Assembly: GCF_024505185.1 (NCBI RefSeq)
Contig: NZ_JANIBJ010000020.1
Coordinates: 24,585-88,584, forward strand
Source of the DNA: Methylomonas subterranea
GTDB taxonomy: Bacteria; Pseudomonadota; Gammaproteobacteria; Methylococcales; Methylomonadaceae
Length of the DNA: 64,000 nt
Direction: 5' to 3'
Below, piece by piece: positions 38,618 to 48,419 of this stretch. A program made the position numbers and the translations under genes. Below the pieces are notes generated by a model. The model searched no databases. It was not told the DNA's origin and was given only the letters and a program-made list of their open reading frames with translations. Within the stretch, counting starts at the first letter, position 1, and every line of letters begins with the position of its first letter.

Positions 38618-39234
38618 AACTGTATATGACCCCTGGCTCCTGCTCGACCGGTATTCATATTCTGCTGGAAGAGCTGGATCTGGTTTTCGAGGCGCACTTG
38701 GTGAATTTGATGGCCGGTGATCAGCACACGCCGGAATACTTGGCCATCAATCCCAAGGCTACCATTCCCGTCCTGCTGCGAAACGACGGCAGCGCGCTGA
38801 CCGAATTTGCCGCCATTGCCTATTGGCTGGCCCGAACGTATCCCAAGGCGCAATTGCTGCCCGGCGATGCGGAAGGCGATAGCCGCGCGCTGGAACTGGT
38901 CGATTATGTGGTCGGTACTTTGCATGGGCAGGGCTTTGCCAGGATATTCACCAGCGAAAAATTCACCCCCAACCCCGCCGATTATGAGGCAGTCAAGGCC
39001 CAGGGCTTAAGTATCGTGCGGGAGGCCTTTAATATTGTAAACTGCCGGCTGTCGGCCGGGGGCTATGCGGTGGGCGGTTTCGGCATCGCCGACGCTGCCC
39101 TGTTTTATGTGGAGTTTTGGGCCGACAAATCCAATATTCCCTTGCCGGAGCATTGTTTGGCCCATTACCGCTTGATGTGTTCGCGGCCGGTGGTGAAGCG
39201 GGTGTTAATGGAAGAGGGCTATAGACTGACTTAA
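38614..39234 (+). CDS. Glutathione S-transferase family protein
   Basis: A 206-residue GST. The thioredoxin-like N-domain starts MKLYMTPGSCSTGIHILLEELDL, with Ser/Cys near residue 10 in the position of the catalytic residue of beta-class GSTs, followed by NPKATIPVLLRNDGSALTEFAAIAYWLARTYP, where the cis-Pro and the ESxAI-like glutathione site lie. A helical C-domain follows with GFGIADAALFYVEFW. It overlaps the hypothetical gene by 4 bp and is 24 bp before the hemerythrin gene. It probably detoxifies electrophiles; substrate unknown. Confidence 0.92.
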   Translation: MKLYMTPGSCSTGIHILLEELDLVFEAHLVNLMAGDQHTPEYLAINPKATIPVLLRNDGSALTEFAAIAYWLARTYPKAQLLPGDAEGDSRALELVDYVVGTLHGQGFARIFTSEKFTPNPADYEAVKAQGLSIVREAFNIVNCRLSAGGYAVGGFGIADAALFYVEFWADKSNIPLPEHCLAHYRLMCSRPVVKRVLMEEGYRLT

Positions 39235-39258
39235 TGCGATTTAACCAAGAGGCAATGC

Positions 39259-39654
39259 ATGACATTAATTGACCCCGGCGCTCTCAAACGGGTGAGCCTG
39301 CCGGCCATCGATCAAGATCACCAGACCTTCGTCAGTCTGCTCAATCAACTGGACGCCGCCGGCAACGACGAGTTTCCGGGGCTGTTTCAACATTTGTTCG
39401 AACATACAGAACAACATTTTGCCATGGAAAACCAATTGATGCGGGATAGCCGGTTTCCCGCCGAAGCCGAACACGCCGGCGAGCACCAGCGGGTATTGGG
39501 CGAGTTCAAGCAATTCAAAAGCCGGGTAGACAAGGGCATGCTGGCCTTCGGGCGTTCTTTTGTCAGGGAGCGGCTGCCGCAATGGTTTTTACTGCATCTG
39601 GCCACCATGGACAGCGCCTTGGCGGCGCATATCCAGGCGGGCAATGGCCGCTAA
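39259..39654 (+). CDS. Hemerythrin-domain protein
   Basis: A second, 131-residue hemerythrin, more divergent than the one at 11796. Iron-ligand motifs are DQDHQTFVSLLNQL, HTEQHFAMENQLM, HAGEHQRVLGEF and WFLLHLATMDSALAAHI. Spacing of the H-HxxxE-HxxxH-HxxxxD set is preserved. It follows the GST by 24 bp and precedes AlkB by 11 bp, so the small operon hypothetical-GST-hemerythrin-AlkB might deal with oxidative or alkylation stress (inference). Confidence 0.88.
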   Translation: MTLIDPGALKRVSLPAIDQDHQTFVSLLNQLDAAGNDEFPGLFQHLFEHTEQHFAMENQLMRDSRFPAEAEHAGEHQRVLGEFKQFKSRVDKGMLAFGRSFVRERLPQWFLLHLATMDSALAAHIQAGNGR

Positions 39655-39665
39655 GGTTGCGCGGC

Positions 39666-40241
39666 ATGATGCATTGCCCGGAACTGGAGTTGATCGAAAA
39701 CTTTTACGATGCCGTTTCCAGTAAAAGCCTGCTTGAGCATTTTCTGCAAGCGCATGACTGGCCGGATAACCGTTATGCCTTTGCCGGGCGTCAGTTCGTC
39801 TTGCCCCGGCTGCAAACCTGGCATGCCGATGCCGGTGTTCGCTACAGCTATAGCAATAATCTGCTGCATACCCGGCCCTGGACGGAGCCGCTACTGCAAA
39901 TCCGCGCCGACGTGGAACAGCGCCTGGATTGCCGGTTTAATTCGGTCTTGGTGAATTATTACCGCAACGGCGACGATTTCGTCGGCTGGCACGCCGACGA
40001 CGAACCGGAGCTGGCCGATTCGCCGGCCATTGCCTCGCTGAGTTTCGGAGCCGCCCGGCCGCTGCTGTTTCGGCACAAAATCAGTGGGGAAACAGGCGGT
40101 TTGGTCCTGCCGCGCGGCAGCCTGCTGTTGATGAAGCCGGCATTTCAAAGCCACTGGCTGCACAGCGTGCCGCGGGATGGCCGGATCACGGGGCAGCGGA
40201 TTAATTTAACCTTTCGCCGGGTCGGCAGGCCGACAGCCTGA
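39666..40241 (+). CDS. AlkB-like 2-oxoglutarate/Fe(II) dioxygenase
   Basis: A 191-residue AlkB-family demethylase that would oxidise methyl groups off alkylated bases. The iron triad is His and Asp in GWHADDEPEL and the second His in WLHSVPRD, with the 2-oxoglutarate Arg in QRINLTFRRV. NSVLVNYYRNGDDFVGWH and IASLSFGAARPLLFRHK are family segments. Two adjacent ATGs (39666, 39669) are both possible starts. Size and LQTWHADAGVRYSYS suggest an ALKBH2/3-type, not E. coli AlkB-type, enzyme. Confidence 0.9.
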   Translation: MMHCPELELIENFYDAVSSKSLLEHFLQAHDWPDNRYAFAGRQFVLPRLQTWHADAGVRYSYSNNLLHTRPWTEPLLQIRADVEQRLDCRFNSVLVNYYRNGDDFVGWHADDEPELADSPAIASLSFGAARPLLFRHKISGETGGLVLPRGSLLLMKPAFQSHWLHSVPRDGRITGQRINLTFRRVGRPTA

Positions 40242-40258
40242 TGCCGGTTGCATGAGCG

Positions 40259-40543
40259 TCAGGTGGGATTGGTTTGTTCCCGTTTGGAGTGTTTAAGCAC
40301 GAAATACAGATTGCGGGCGTAGATCAACAAGCCGCCGGCCTGGCCGGCGATGAAAACCGGGTCCTGCTTGTGGATGGAGTAAATCAACAGGGTGGAGCCG
40401 CCGAGTATGCTGAAATACCAGAACATCACCGGGATTACGCTCTTTTTTTGTCGTTCGCTGGCCAGCCACTGCACCAGAAACCGCCCCGAAAACAGGGCTT
40501 GGCCGAAAAAGCCGACAATCAACCAGACGGTATCGGCATCCAT
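40259..40543 (-). CDS. LAB_N small membrane protein (lipid-A-disaccharide synthase N-terminal domain)
   Basis: A 94-residue protein with three membrane segments, matching the LAB_N family: GFFGQALFSGRFLVQWLASERQKKSVIPVMFWYFSILGG, then IYARNLYF. Despite the name it is a separate small membrane protein often encoded with glycosyltransferases that modify lipid A or polyprenyl sugars. It starts at ATG overlapping the GT2 stop (TAATG). It closes the GT2-LAB_N pair of the minus-strand operon. Confidence 0.9.
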   Translation of the reverse strand: MDADTVWLIVGFFGQALFSGRFLVQWLASERQKKSVIPVMFWYFSILGGSTLLIYSIHKQDPVFIAGQAGGLLIYARNLYFVLKHSKREQTNPT

Positions 40544-41262
40544 TATCTCACCTCGCTGACGATGGGCAGGCTGTGGCGTTTCCTCAGCCAGATCACGCCC
40601 AATAAATCCACGACACCCGCCAGCAGCCTGTCCAGGGTGCCATATTTGGACCGGCCGTGGCCGCGCGGGCGGTGATTGACCTTGACCGAAATGACTTCGC
40701 CGCCGGCCATGATTATCATGGCCGGCAGGAAGCGGTGAATATGATCGAAATACGGCAGGGCCAAAAACTTGTCGCGGCGGAACAGTTTTAAGCCGCAGCC
40801 GGAATCCGGGGTTTGGTCGCGCAAAAAGGCCTGCCGGATAGCATTGGCGAATTTCGAGGAAAACCGCCGCCAGCCGGTGTCGTGGCGTTGGTGTCTATGG
40901 CCGGCCAGCATCCAGAGTTTGTCCGAATTCCGTTCGCTCAGGGCCGCAATCAGCTTGGGAATGTCGGCGGGGTCGTTTTGGCCGTCGCCGTCCAATGTGG
41001 CAATCCAGTCGTATTGCGCCGCCACGACGCCGCTGTAAATGGCGCGGCTTTGTCCGCAACTGTTCTGATGCCGCAAGACCCGCAGGGCGGGAAAGGTCTG
41101 CATGGCTTCCTTTAATTTCAGCAAGGTGTCATCCGTGCTGCCGTCATCGACAAATAGCATTTCATAAGCTTCCCGAGTGCTCAGGGCTTGATGAATTTCC
41201 GCAATGAGGGTTCCTACATTATCCGTTTCGTTATGAACCGGAACCACGACCGAAATTTTCAT
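40543..41262 (-). CDS. Glycosyltransferase family 2 (dolichol/undecaprenyl-phosphate sugar synthase-like)
   Basis: A 239-residue GT2 enzyme. VVPVHNETDNVGTLIAEI and LFVDDGSTDDTLLKL form the nucleotide-sugar site, with the metal-binding WIATLDGDGQNDPADIPKL (DGD, a DxD-type motif) and later VKVNHRPRGHGRSKYG, as in DPM1/ArnC-like enzymes. It would build a polyprenyl-phosphate sugar that the ArnT-like transferase upstream adds to lipid A or another acceptor. It overlaps LAB_N at TAATG and lies 73 bp after the ArnT-like gene. Confidence 0.92.
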   Translation of the reverse strand: MKISVVVPVHNETDNVGTLIAEIHQALSTREAYEMLFVDDGSTDDTLLKLKEAMQTFPALRVLRHQNSCGQSRAIYSGVVAAQYDWIATLDGDGQNDPADIPKLIAALSERNSDKLWMLAGHRHQRHDTGWRRFSSKFANAIRQAFLRDQTPDSGCGLKLFRRDKFLALPYFDHIHRFLPAMIIMAGGEVISVKVNHRPRGHGRSKYGTLDRLLAGVVDLLGVIWLRKRHSLPIVSEVR

Positions 41263-41335
41263 GTATCAAGATGTTAAAAGTGGACAAAATTTAAGGGGCT
41301 GAATTTTAAACCAAAACCCAGTCCCATTCTTAGGC

Positions 41336-42913
41336 TTATGCCGGATCGGCGGACAAGACTTCCGCGGCTGTCTTGAAAAACAGCCAAAATTCCCGATGCG
41401 GTTGAAGGTAATCAGCCCGGGCCGGTTTGGTTTTTTCCAGATAGATCAGGTAACCGTTGGGGTGTCGTCCGGCCCAATCGGCGACTTGCCGATGTTCTAT
41501 GACTTCCAGGGGCTGGGTGATGCGACCCAGAAAATGCAGCTGGCCTTGGTAGTCGCCGACAAAAGCGGTCGGGATTTGTTGTTGATTCAACTGTTTCAGC
41601 ATGTCGGCGGCGGGCCGGAGATTGTATTGCAGGCCGGTATATCGAAAGAAAAATATGAAGCCGATAAAAATGGCGGTAACCATTCCGGTGGACAGGGCCG
41701 CGACCGGAAGTCGCCGGTAGCGGACGGCAACAACGCTCAGCAGCAAGCCGATGGCCATTACGCTCAGACCCCAGCCGGGTTCAACCTGTTGTACCCAATT
41801 CAATGCGCTTAAACCGGGTACGCGCGGCAACAGAATCAGAAACAGGCCGGTCAGGCTTATCAGGGCGGCCGGCAGCCAGTCGGCAAACACGCGCCGTTCC
41901 GGCTCTTCATGCGGCAGCAAGCGGGCGCAGAACAGGGCAAGGGCGGGCAGCATGGGCATCAGGTAATGCAATTGCTTGCTGGGCAAGAGGGAAAATACTA
42001 AAAACGATGCCGCCAGCCAGGTAAGGCTGAATCTTAAGCCAACATCGCCGCCGATGCGGGTTGCGCGGAGGCTTTGCCACAGACGCGGCCAAGCGATCCA
42101 GGGAAAGGTTATCAGCGGCAAAAAATATAAATACCAGGGAAACGGGCGGGCATGAATCTTGGTGCCCAGGGTGCGGTCCGCGGTTTGATGCCACAGGATG
42201 GCGTCGGCGTATTCCGCGCCGCCGGCCAAGGCGGCGGGCAAGGCCCAAGTCAAGGCGATTGCGCAACCGGCCAACAACGCCAAGGCCAGACAAGCCGGCC
42301 AGAGTTTGCTGAATCGATAGTCGGGTTTGGCCCAAACAAACACCAATAGCGCGGTCGGCAATAGATGCAGAAAAATTACCGGCCCCTTGGCCAGCAAGCC
42401 CAAGCCGATGGACAGAGCGAAAAAGCTCCAACCCTTGAGCGAATTACCCCGAATCGCGTCGATAAGGCCGAGCATGCCCAACAGCACGCAGCAGGTGAGC
42501 AGGGTGTCGAACATGGTGGAACTGGCGAACAGAGTCCATAGCAGGGTGGCCAGCAATATCCAGGGGGCTTTTAGCGCGGCCATGGGTTGATCCGGCCAAA
42601 TCCTGAAGGCCAGGTGACGGGTCATAAGCAAGTTCAGCAAGGCGCAGATTGGGCCGACCAGGCGCGGCCACCATTCGTTTACACCAAAAATTGCCCAGCC
42701 GCTTTCGAACAGCCAAAACAGTAGCGGCGGTTTGTGGCTATAGGTGTGGCCGTTCAAATAGGGCACCAGGAAATCGCCGCGCAACCACATTTCCCAGGCA
42801 ACGCTGAGGTAGCGCGTTTCGTCGATGGGGACGGGATTGCGAAAAAAGATGGTAGTGGTCAGTAACAGCCAGAGGGGGAAAATCCCCCAGCGGTAAACTA
42901 AGTCTTTTTGCAT
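41336..42913 (-). CDS. ArnT/PMT-like membrane glycosyltransferase
   Basis: A 525-residue polytopic GT-C transferase. The first periplasmic loop has PVPIDETRYLSVAWEMW, with the acidic DE pair of the ArnT/PMT active site, then HTYSHKPPLLFWLFESGWAIFGVNEWWPRL, also characteristic. About ten membrane helices follow. Such enzymes move a sugar from a polyprenyl phosphate to lipid A (ArnT) or other acceptors. With the downstream GT2 and LAB_N genes this is a lipid A-type modification cassette; the sugar is unknown, since the aminoarabinose-specific genes are absent here. Confidence 0.9.
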   Translation of the reverse strand: MQKDLVYRWGIFPLWLLLTTTIFFRNPVPIDETRYLSVAWEMWLRGDFLVPYLNGHTYSHKPPLLFWLFESGWAIFGVNEWWPRLVGPICALLNLLMTRHLAFRIWPDQPMAALKAPWILLATLLWTLFASSTMFDTLLTCCVLLGMLGLIDAIRGNSLKGWSFFALSIGLGLLAKGPVIFLHLLPTALLVFVWAKPDYRFSKLWPACLALALLAGCAIALTWALPAALAGGAEYADAILWHQTADRTLGTKIHARPFPWYLYFLPLITFPWIAWPRLWQSLRATRIGGDVGLRFSLTWLAASFLVFSLLPSKQLHYLMPMLPALALFCARLLPHEEPERRVFADWLPAALISLTGLFLILLPRVPGLSALNWVQQVEPGWGLSVMAIGLLLSVVAVRYRRLPVAALSTGMVTAIFIGFIFFFRYTGLQYNLRPAADMLKQLNQQQIPTAFVGDYQGQLHFLGRITQPLEVIEHRQVADWAGRHPNGYLIYLEKTKPARADYLQPHREFWLFFKTAAEVLSADPA

Positions 42914-43277
42914 GGTGGTTGGAAGGGGAGCGATACAAGGCCGAGCTTGCTTCAGCCGGGGCGAATTAAAAACGTAATTATTCAGTCAAAACAGCGTAAA
43001 TCAAACACGGGCCGGATAAGCAAGGCGCATCCGGCAATCATGGTGGATGCGCGGGGCTTTCCGCCCTACACTTCGCAATCGCTGAACAGTTACTAAAAAA
43101 ACGTGGAATTTATAAGCTAATTTAGTGCCATGTCAGGTATTGTCAGTGGGTGGAGCGCTTTCCGAAGCGCGGGTAGCCGAGGATTGGTTTTTTTCGTTTC
43201 GAAATAATGCCCGATATGCGGCGGCTATTGGTTTATATGCACAGCTGTGCGGTTGTAATGAACCGGCCCGGCACAGC
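42914..43277. other. Intergenic region with palindromic repeats
   Basis: A 364-bp gap between pyrC and the ArnT-like gene. It contains GCCGGAT (43011-43017) against ATCCGGC (43029-43035), and GCGCATCC (43025-43032) against GGATGCGC (43045-43052), with the nearby GGGGCTTTCCGCCCTACAC, so it looks like a REP-type palindromic repeat. I see no coding frame. Promoters for the minus-strand ArnT operon should lie here. Confidence 0.5.
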
Positions 43278-44327
43278 TCAGTCCGTCAATTGTTGCCAAG
43301 CCAATTGTTCGCCGGCTTTTAACGGGGTGATGCCATGATCTTGCTCGCCGTATTGCTTGGGTACTGTCCAGGCCCGCTTTATCAGGCTGACGGTTTGTTT
43401 GTTTCTGGGCAAGCCGTAGAAATCGGCGCCGTGAAAGCTGGCGAAGCCTTCTAGTTTATCCAACGCGCCGGCTTGTTCGAAGGCTTCCGCATATAATTCC
43501 AGCGCGGCATGCGCGCTGTAACAGCCGGCGCAGCCGCAAGCGTTTTCTTTTGACGATGTCGTGTGCGGCGCGCTGTCGGTGCCGAGGAAAAACTTGGGGT
43601 TGCCACTGGTGGCAGCTTTTAACAGGGCTTGGCGGTGATGTTCCCGCTTCAAAATCGGCAAGCAATAAAAATGCGGCCGAATGCCGCCGGCCAGAATGGC
43701 GTTGCGGTTGTAAAGCAAATGTTGCGGCGTAAGGGTGGCACCTATTCGGTGGCCGGCCGATTCGACGAATTGCACGGCCTCCCGGGTGGTCGCGTGTTCC
43801 ACGACAATGCGTAGGTCGGGGAACTCCCGGACCATACGGTCCAATTGGGTATCGATAAAAATTTTCTCCCGATCGAAAATATCGTATTCCGGGTTGGTGA
43901 CTTCGCCATGCACCAACAAGGGCAGCGCGAATTTTTCCATGGCGGCGAAGAGCGGGTAGGCGGCTTCGATATCGGCAACCCCCGCGTCGGAGTTGGTGGT
44001 GGCGCCGGCCGGATATAGTTTGAAGGCGTGCACATGTTCCGCTTTGGCGGCCTTTTTGACTTCTTCCACCGACGTATTGCCGGTCAAATACAGCGTCATC
44101 AGGGGCTGAAATGAAGTGTTTTCCGGTAATGCCGAGAGTATCTCGGCCCTGTAGGCCAAGGCCTGGGTTACTGTGGTGACCGGAGGTTTCAGGTTGGGCA
44201 TGATAATGGCCCGGCCGAATTGTCTGGCTGTGTGGGCGATCACCGTTTGTAGGATCGACCCGCTGCGCGCGTGCAAATGCCAGTCGTCGGGTTGAGTGAT
44301 CGTCAATCGGTCTGTCAATTTGTCCAT
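43278..44327 (-). CDS. pyrC: Dihydroorotase
   Basis: PyrC cyclises N-carbamoyl-aspartate to dihydroorotate in pyrimidine synthesis. The 349-residue protein is the E. coli-type class II enzyme. Zinc motifs are DDWHLHARSG near residue 15, the carboxylated Lys in AFKLYPAGATTNS, HGEV, HATT and the Asp in FLGTDSAPHTT. ATG 44325-44327 begins MDKLTDRLTI; the frame stays open far upstream, but homology does not. It is divergent from the zinc-ribbon gene at 44436. Confidence 0.96.
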   Translation of the reverse strand: MDKLTDRLTITQPDDWHLHARSGSILQTVIAHTARQFGRAIIMPNLKPPVTTVTQALAYRAEILSALPENTSFQPLMTLYLTGNTSVEEVKKAAKAEHVHAFKLYPAGATTNSDAGVADIEAAYPLFAAMEKFALPLLVHGEVTNPEYDIFDREKIFIDTQLDRMVREFPDLRIVVEHATTREAVQFVESAGHRIGATLTPQHLLYNRNAILAGGIRPHFYCLPILKREHHRQALLKAATSGNPKFFLGTDSAPHTTSSKENACGCAGCYSAHAALELYAEAFEQAGALDKLEGFASFHGADFYGLPRNKQTVSLIKRAWTVPKQYGEQDHGITPLKAGEQLAWQQLTD

Positions 44328-44435
44328 TTTCGCGCTGATTTCGATTAAAATGCACGTAATTTTAACACCAAGGGCCTTGAACAATTCAAGCATCGGCCCA
44401 ATAACCGACCTGTTTTTGATTTTTTTGGAGTCGCT

Positions 44436-44711
44436 ATGCCCATTTATGAATATCAATGCAATGCCTGCGGCCATGAGCATGAAGCCCTGCAAAAATTGGG
44501 CGCCGAGCCGTTGGTGGTTTGTCCGGCCTGTAATGAGGCGGAGTTGAAAAAGAAAATTTCCGCCGCCGGTTTTCGTCTGAAAGGCAGCGGCTGGTACGAA
44601 ACCGATTTCAAAAGCGGCAACAAGAAAAATGTTGCCGGCGAAAGTTCCGGTTCCACCAGCTCCTCCAGCGCTAGCGGTGGCGGTTGCGGCAACAGCTGCG
44701 CCTGTCATTAA
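44436..44711 (+). CDS. FmdB-family zinc-ribbon protein
   Basis: A 91-residue FmdB-type regulatory zinc ribbon: [32 protein letters not shown] gives a CxxC-CxxC metal site, followed by [20 protein letters not shown] and a Ser/Gly-rich tail ending in CGNSCACH. The tail has a second cluster of cysteines. It is immediately upstream of aspS, a pairing widespread in gammaproteobacteria. Function is not defined; the FmdB name comes from formamidase regulation. Confidence 0.92.
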   Translation: MPIYEYQCNACGHEHEALQKLGAEPLVVCPACNEAELKKKISAAGFRLKGSGWYETDFKSGNKKNVAGESSGSTSSSSASGGGCGNSCACH

Positions 44712-44788
44712 TTCATATCGATAAGGCCGGATTGCGAGCGGCAATCCGGTGCCCCTTCCTTTTTATTCAGATTAACCCGAGAACAACT

Positions 44789-46579
44789 ATGCGTAGCCAC
44801 AAGTGTGGAGAATTGAACACCCAACATCTTGGTCAAACCGTCGCCTTGTGCGGCTGGGTACACCGCCGTCGCGATCATGGCGGTGTCATCTTTATCGATC
44901 TGCGCGATCGCGCCGGACTGGTGCAGGTGGTGTTCGATCCCGATCTGGCGGAAAGCTTTGCCATAGCCGAAAGCGTGCGTAGCGAATATGTGCTGCGCAT
45001 TGAAGGGGTGGTAAGGGATCGTCCGGAAGGTACGCATAATGCCAACATGGCAACCGGGGAAATCGAGGTGCTGGGCAAACATATCGAGGTATTGAACGAA
45101 GCGGAAACGCCGCCGTTTCCGTTGGAGAGCGAGATCGAAGTCAACGAGGAAACCCGTTTGCGCTTCCGCTATATCGACTTGCGCCGCACCGTCATGCAGC
45201 AGCGCATGAAGGTGCGGCGCGACGTAACCCGCCATTTGCGCCAATATCTGGACGACAACGAATTTTTTGAAATTGAAACGCCGTATTTGACCAAGGCCAC
45301 TCCGGAAGGCGCCCGCGATTACATTGTACCCAGCCGAACCCATCCGAATTCATTCTTCGCCTTGCCGCAATCGCCGCAGCTCTATAAACAGTTGCTGATG
45401 GTGGCCGGCATGGAGCGATACTATCAGGTGGTGCGTTGCTTCCGCGATGAAGACTTGCGCGCCGACCGCCAGCCCGAGTTCACGCAGCTGGATATAGAGA
45501 CCTCGTTCATGAACGAGCGGGAGATTATGGCGGTGATGGAAGAAATGATCCGCCGCCTGTTCAAGGACATCATCGATGTCGATCTGGGCGATAAATTTCC
45601 GGTGATGAGTTACGCGGAAGCCATGCGCCGCTATGGTTCCGATCGTCCCGACCTGCGGATTCCGCTGGAATTGGTCGATATCGCCGACGAAATGCGCGAA
45701 GTGGATTTCAAGGTTTTTTCCGGTCCCGCCAACGATCCGCACGGCCGTGTTGTGGCGATGCGCGTGCCGGAGGGCGGCGAAATGAGTCGTAGCGTCATCG
45801 ATGAATTGACCAAGTTCGTCGGCATATACGGAGCCAAGGGCTTGGCTTATATCAAAGTCAACGATCTGGCGGCCGGCGTCGAGGGCCTGCAATCGCCCAT
45901 CGTCAAATTCGCTCCGGATGAGGTTTGGGCCAAGGTGATGACCAAAGTCGGCGCCCAAAACGGCGATCTGATTTTCTTCGGCGCCGACAAGGCTCATATC
46001 GTCAACGAAGCCATGGGCGCCTTGCGGGTCAAACTGGGTCTGGACCGCAATTTGCTGACCGGCGACTGGAAACCGTTGTGGGTGGTGGATTTTCCGATGT
46101 TTGCCTGGGACGACAAGGCGCAACGTTTTACCGCCATTCACCATCCGTTTACCGCACCGAGTTGCTCGGTGGAAGAGCTGAAGGCCGATCCGGGTCGTGC
46201 CTTGTCGCGCGCCTATGATTTGGTATTGAACGGTACCGAAGTCGGCGGCGGTTCCATCCGGATCAATCGCACCGAGATGCAGCAAATCGTCTTCGCCATT
46301 TTGGGTATCGGGCACGAGGAAGCGCGGGAGAAATTCGGCTTCCTGCTGGATGCCTTGAAATACGGTGCGCCACCGCACGGCGGTATCGCTTTCGGACTGG
46401 ACCGGCTGGTGATGCTGATGACCGGGGCCGGTTCCATTCGCGATGTCATAGCCTTCCCGAAAACCCAGACGGCCGCTTGCCCATTGTTCAACGCGCCGGC
46501 ATTGGTGAGCGACGAGCAATTGAAAGAGTTGGGTATTCGCTTGCGGAAGCCGGCCGGTAAGGAAGAGAAACAGGATTGA
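44789..46579 (+). CDS. aspS: Aspartyl-tRNA synthetase
   Basis: AspRS charges tRNA-Asp. From ATG 44789 ([10 protein letters not shown]) the protein is 596 residues: the N-terminal anticodon OB fold ([31 protein letters not shown]), then class II motifs ([47 protein letters not shown] for motif 2; [13 protein letters not shown] for motif 3), and a bacterial GAD insertion at about 300-420. It could be discriminating or not; that cannot be told by eye. The frame is open upstream, but homology starts at ATG 44789. Confidence 0.97.
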   Translation: MRSHKCGELNTQHLGQTVALCGWVHRRRDHGGVIFIDLRDRAGLVQVVFDPDLAESFAIAESVRSEYVLRIEGVVRDRPEGTHNANMATGEIEVLGKHIEVLNEAETPPFPLESEIEVNEETRLRFRYIDLRRTVMQQRMKVRRDVTRHLRQYLDDNEFFEIETPYLTKATPEGARDYIVPSRTHPNSFFALPQSPQLYKQLLMVAGMERYYQVVRCFRDEDLRADRQPEFTQLDIETSFMNEREIMAVMEEMIRRLFKDIIDVDLGDKFPVMSYAEAMRRYGSDRPDLRIPLELVDIADEMREVDFKVFSGPANDPHGRVVAMRVPEGGEMSRSVIDELTKFVGIYGAKGLAYIKVNDLAAGVEGLQSPIVKFAPDEVWAKVMTKVGAQNGDLIFFGADKAHIVNEAMGALRVKLGLDRNLLTGDWKPLWVVDFPMFAWDDKAQRFTAIHHPFTAPSCSVEELKADPGRALSRAYDLVLNGTEVGGGSIRINRTEMQQIVFAILGIGHEEAREKFGFLLDALKYGAPPHGGIAFGLDRLVMLMTGAGSIRDVIAFPKTQTAACPLFNAPALVSDEQLKELGIRLRKPAGKEEKQD

Positions 46580-46687
46580 TGTCGAAAATGGCGCGGCTTT
46601 ACCAATAAGGGTTGGCCGCGTATTGTTGTCCACCTTGATCGGGCAGTCCCGCGCGGGTTTTGGTTGGTTTTTTTACAGGTGGCCGCT

Positions 46688-47263
46688 ATGAAATACGCTA
46701 TGTCTTTTGCCTTGATCGGCGCGATGGTTTTGGCGGTCGGCTGCGCGCCCGCGCGGCAACCAATCAATCAGAATTGGGCCTCTGGCGAGCCCCAGGCGCC
46801 GCTTGATAAACAGGCCGAGGACTCGCCGTGGGGCGTAACTGGTCAAGCCGCAGAGGCGGATAATGGTTATATGGCCGATTCGGCTTTGGTGAGTATGCTG
46901 GTCGGACGCTTGGGCGTCGATTCGCAACAAGCCATGGGCGGGGCTGGTTCGATTTTCTCGCTGGCGCAACAGCGCATGAACCCCAGCGATTTTATCCAAT
47001 TGAGCGGCAGTCTGCCGGGCATGGACCGCTATTTGGCGGCGGTGCCTACGCAGTCGTCGTCGCGAGTGATCTGGGGCTCCGCCACGAATATGTCCGATGG
47101 ACAGGGTGGCGCTCTGGGGAGGCTGGCCGTACTGGCCGCTACGTTTCAGAGTTTGGGCATGAAGGCCGAACTGATCGGTCAATTTGTGCCGCTGGTTTTG
47201 CAATATGTACAAGGTCAAAGCGGACCCGCCATGACGAGTTTGTTGCAAAACGCCTTGTATTGA
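46688..47263 (+). CDS. DUF2780-like lipoprotein
   Basis: A 191-residue predicted outer-membrane lipoprotein. ATG 46688 gives MKYAMSFALIGAMVLAVGCAPA, with LAVGC as lipobox. The mature part has LVSMLVGRLGVDSQQAMGGAGSIFSLAQQRMNPSDFIQLSGSLPGMDRYLAAVP, typical of DUF2780, followed by a second small domain. Function unknown. It lies between aspS and nadA, 109 and 59 bp away, and is probably expressed independently of both. Confidence 0.82.
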   Translation: MKYAMSFALIGAMVLAVGCAPARQPINQNWASGEPQAPLDKQAEDSPWGVTGQAAEADNGYMADSALVSMLVGRLGVDSQQAMGGAGSIFSLAQQRMNPSDFIQLSGSLPGMDRYLAAVPTQSSSRVIWGSATNMSDGQGGALGRLAVLAATFQSLGMKAELIGQFVPLVLQYVQGQSGPAMTSLLQNALY

Positions 47264-47321
47264 GCGAGTTACAGTAGTTTTTCCGGCGCGAAACACGCGT
47301 TTTATTTGTCTAGGTTTAAAT

Positions 47322-48419
47322 ATGATTTCATCCGCTTTGCCCATACATGATTATGCCCTGCTGGACGACGCCGAGTGCGAAGCGCGCATCGTTGCCGCCA
47401 AGGCCAAGCTCGGCAAACGCTGCATCGTCTTGGGGCATCATTATCAGCGCGACGAAGTGTTCAAACACGCGGATATCTTCGGTGACTCCTTAAAGTTGTC
47501 GCGCGAAGCCGCGCAGTCCGAAGCCGAGTACATTGTTTTCTGCGGCGTGCATTTCATGGCCGAAGTGGCCGATATCTTGTCGCGGCCTGAACAGATTGCC
47601 ATTTTGCCCGATATGGCGGCCGGCTGTTCGATGGCCGATATGGCCAATAAAATCAAGGTGCAGCAATGCTGGGACGAATTGGCGCAAATCCTTGATGTGG
47701 AAAGTACGGTTACGCCGGTGACCTATATCAACTCGGCCGCCGATTTGAAGGCGTTTTGCGGCCAGCACGGCGGGATTGTCTGTACCTCGTCCAATGCGGA
47801 AAAAATCCTGAACTGGAGTTTCGCCAAACGCGAAAAGGTGCTGTTTTTCCCTGATCAGCATCTGGGTCGTAACACGGGGTATCGGATGGGTATTCCGTTG
47901 GAACAAATGGTGACCTGGGATTTCAATAAACCCATGGGTGGCTTGAGTGAGCAGCAAATTCGCGACGCCAAGATCATTTTGTGGAAAGGCTATTGCTCGG
48001 TGCATCAGGCGTTTCAGCCAGAGCAAATCGACAATTTTAAGCAAAAGCATCCGGAAACCATTGTTATTTCACATCCGGAAGCCTGTTTCGAGGTGTGCCA
48101 AAAGTCCGATTACATCGGCTCCACGGAGATGATTTTAAAAATCGTCCGCGAGGCGGCCGCCAATACCCGCTGGCTGGTGGCGACCGAATTGAATCTGGTC
48201 AACCGGCTGAATCAGGAATTTAGCGACCAAGGCAAACATGTGCATTTCATGGCGCCGACGCTGAGCATGTGTTCCACCATGTTCCGCACCGATCCGCAGC
48301 ATCTGGCCTGGGTTTTGGAGAATCTGGCGGCAGGGCATGTGGTCAACCAGGTGTCCGTGCCGGCCGAGCAGGTGGTTTTGGCCAAGAAAGCTCTTGATAA
48401 CATGTTGCTGGCGTCCTGA
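47322..48419 (+). CDS. nadA: Quinolinate synthase A
   Basis: NadA condenses iminoaspartate and dihydroxyacetone phosphate into quinolinate, the first step to NAD. The 365-residue protein binds a [4Fe-4S] cluster through Cys in VFCGVHFM, GIVCTSSNA and HPEACFEVC. LGHHYQRDEVFKHADIFGDSLKLSREAA and NMLL-type ends are canonical. Its stop abuts the stop of the convergent rbgA gene with no intergenic base. Confidence 0.97.
   Translation: MISSALPIHDYALLDDAECEARIVAAKAKLGKRCIVLGHHYQRDEVFKHADIFGDSLKLSREAAQSEAEYIVFCGVHFMAEVADILSRPEQIAILPDMAAGCSMADMANKIKVQQCWDELAQILDVESTVTPVTYINSAADLKAFCGQHGGIVCTSSNAEKILNWSFAKREKVLFFPDQHLGRNTGYRMGIPLEQMVTWDFNKPMGGLSEQQIRDAKIILWKGYCSVHQAFQPEQIDNFKQKHPETIVISHPEACFEVCQKSDYIGSTEMILKIVREAAANTRWLVATELNLVNRLNQEFSDQGKHVHFMAPTLSMCSTMFRTDPQHLAWVLENLAAGHVVNQVSVPAEQVVLAKKALDNMLLAS

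Noticed and set aside
43278..44744. Extended minus-strand start for dihydroorotase (488 codons)
   Set aside because: The family start MDKLTDRLTI is at 44327. The extension runs antisense through fmdB and gives low-complexity Ala/Gly sequence.
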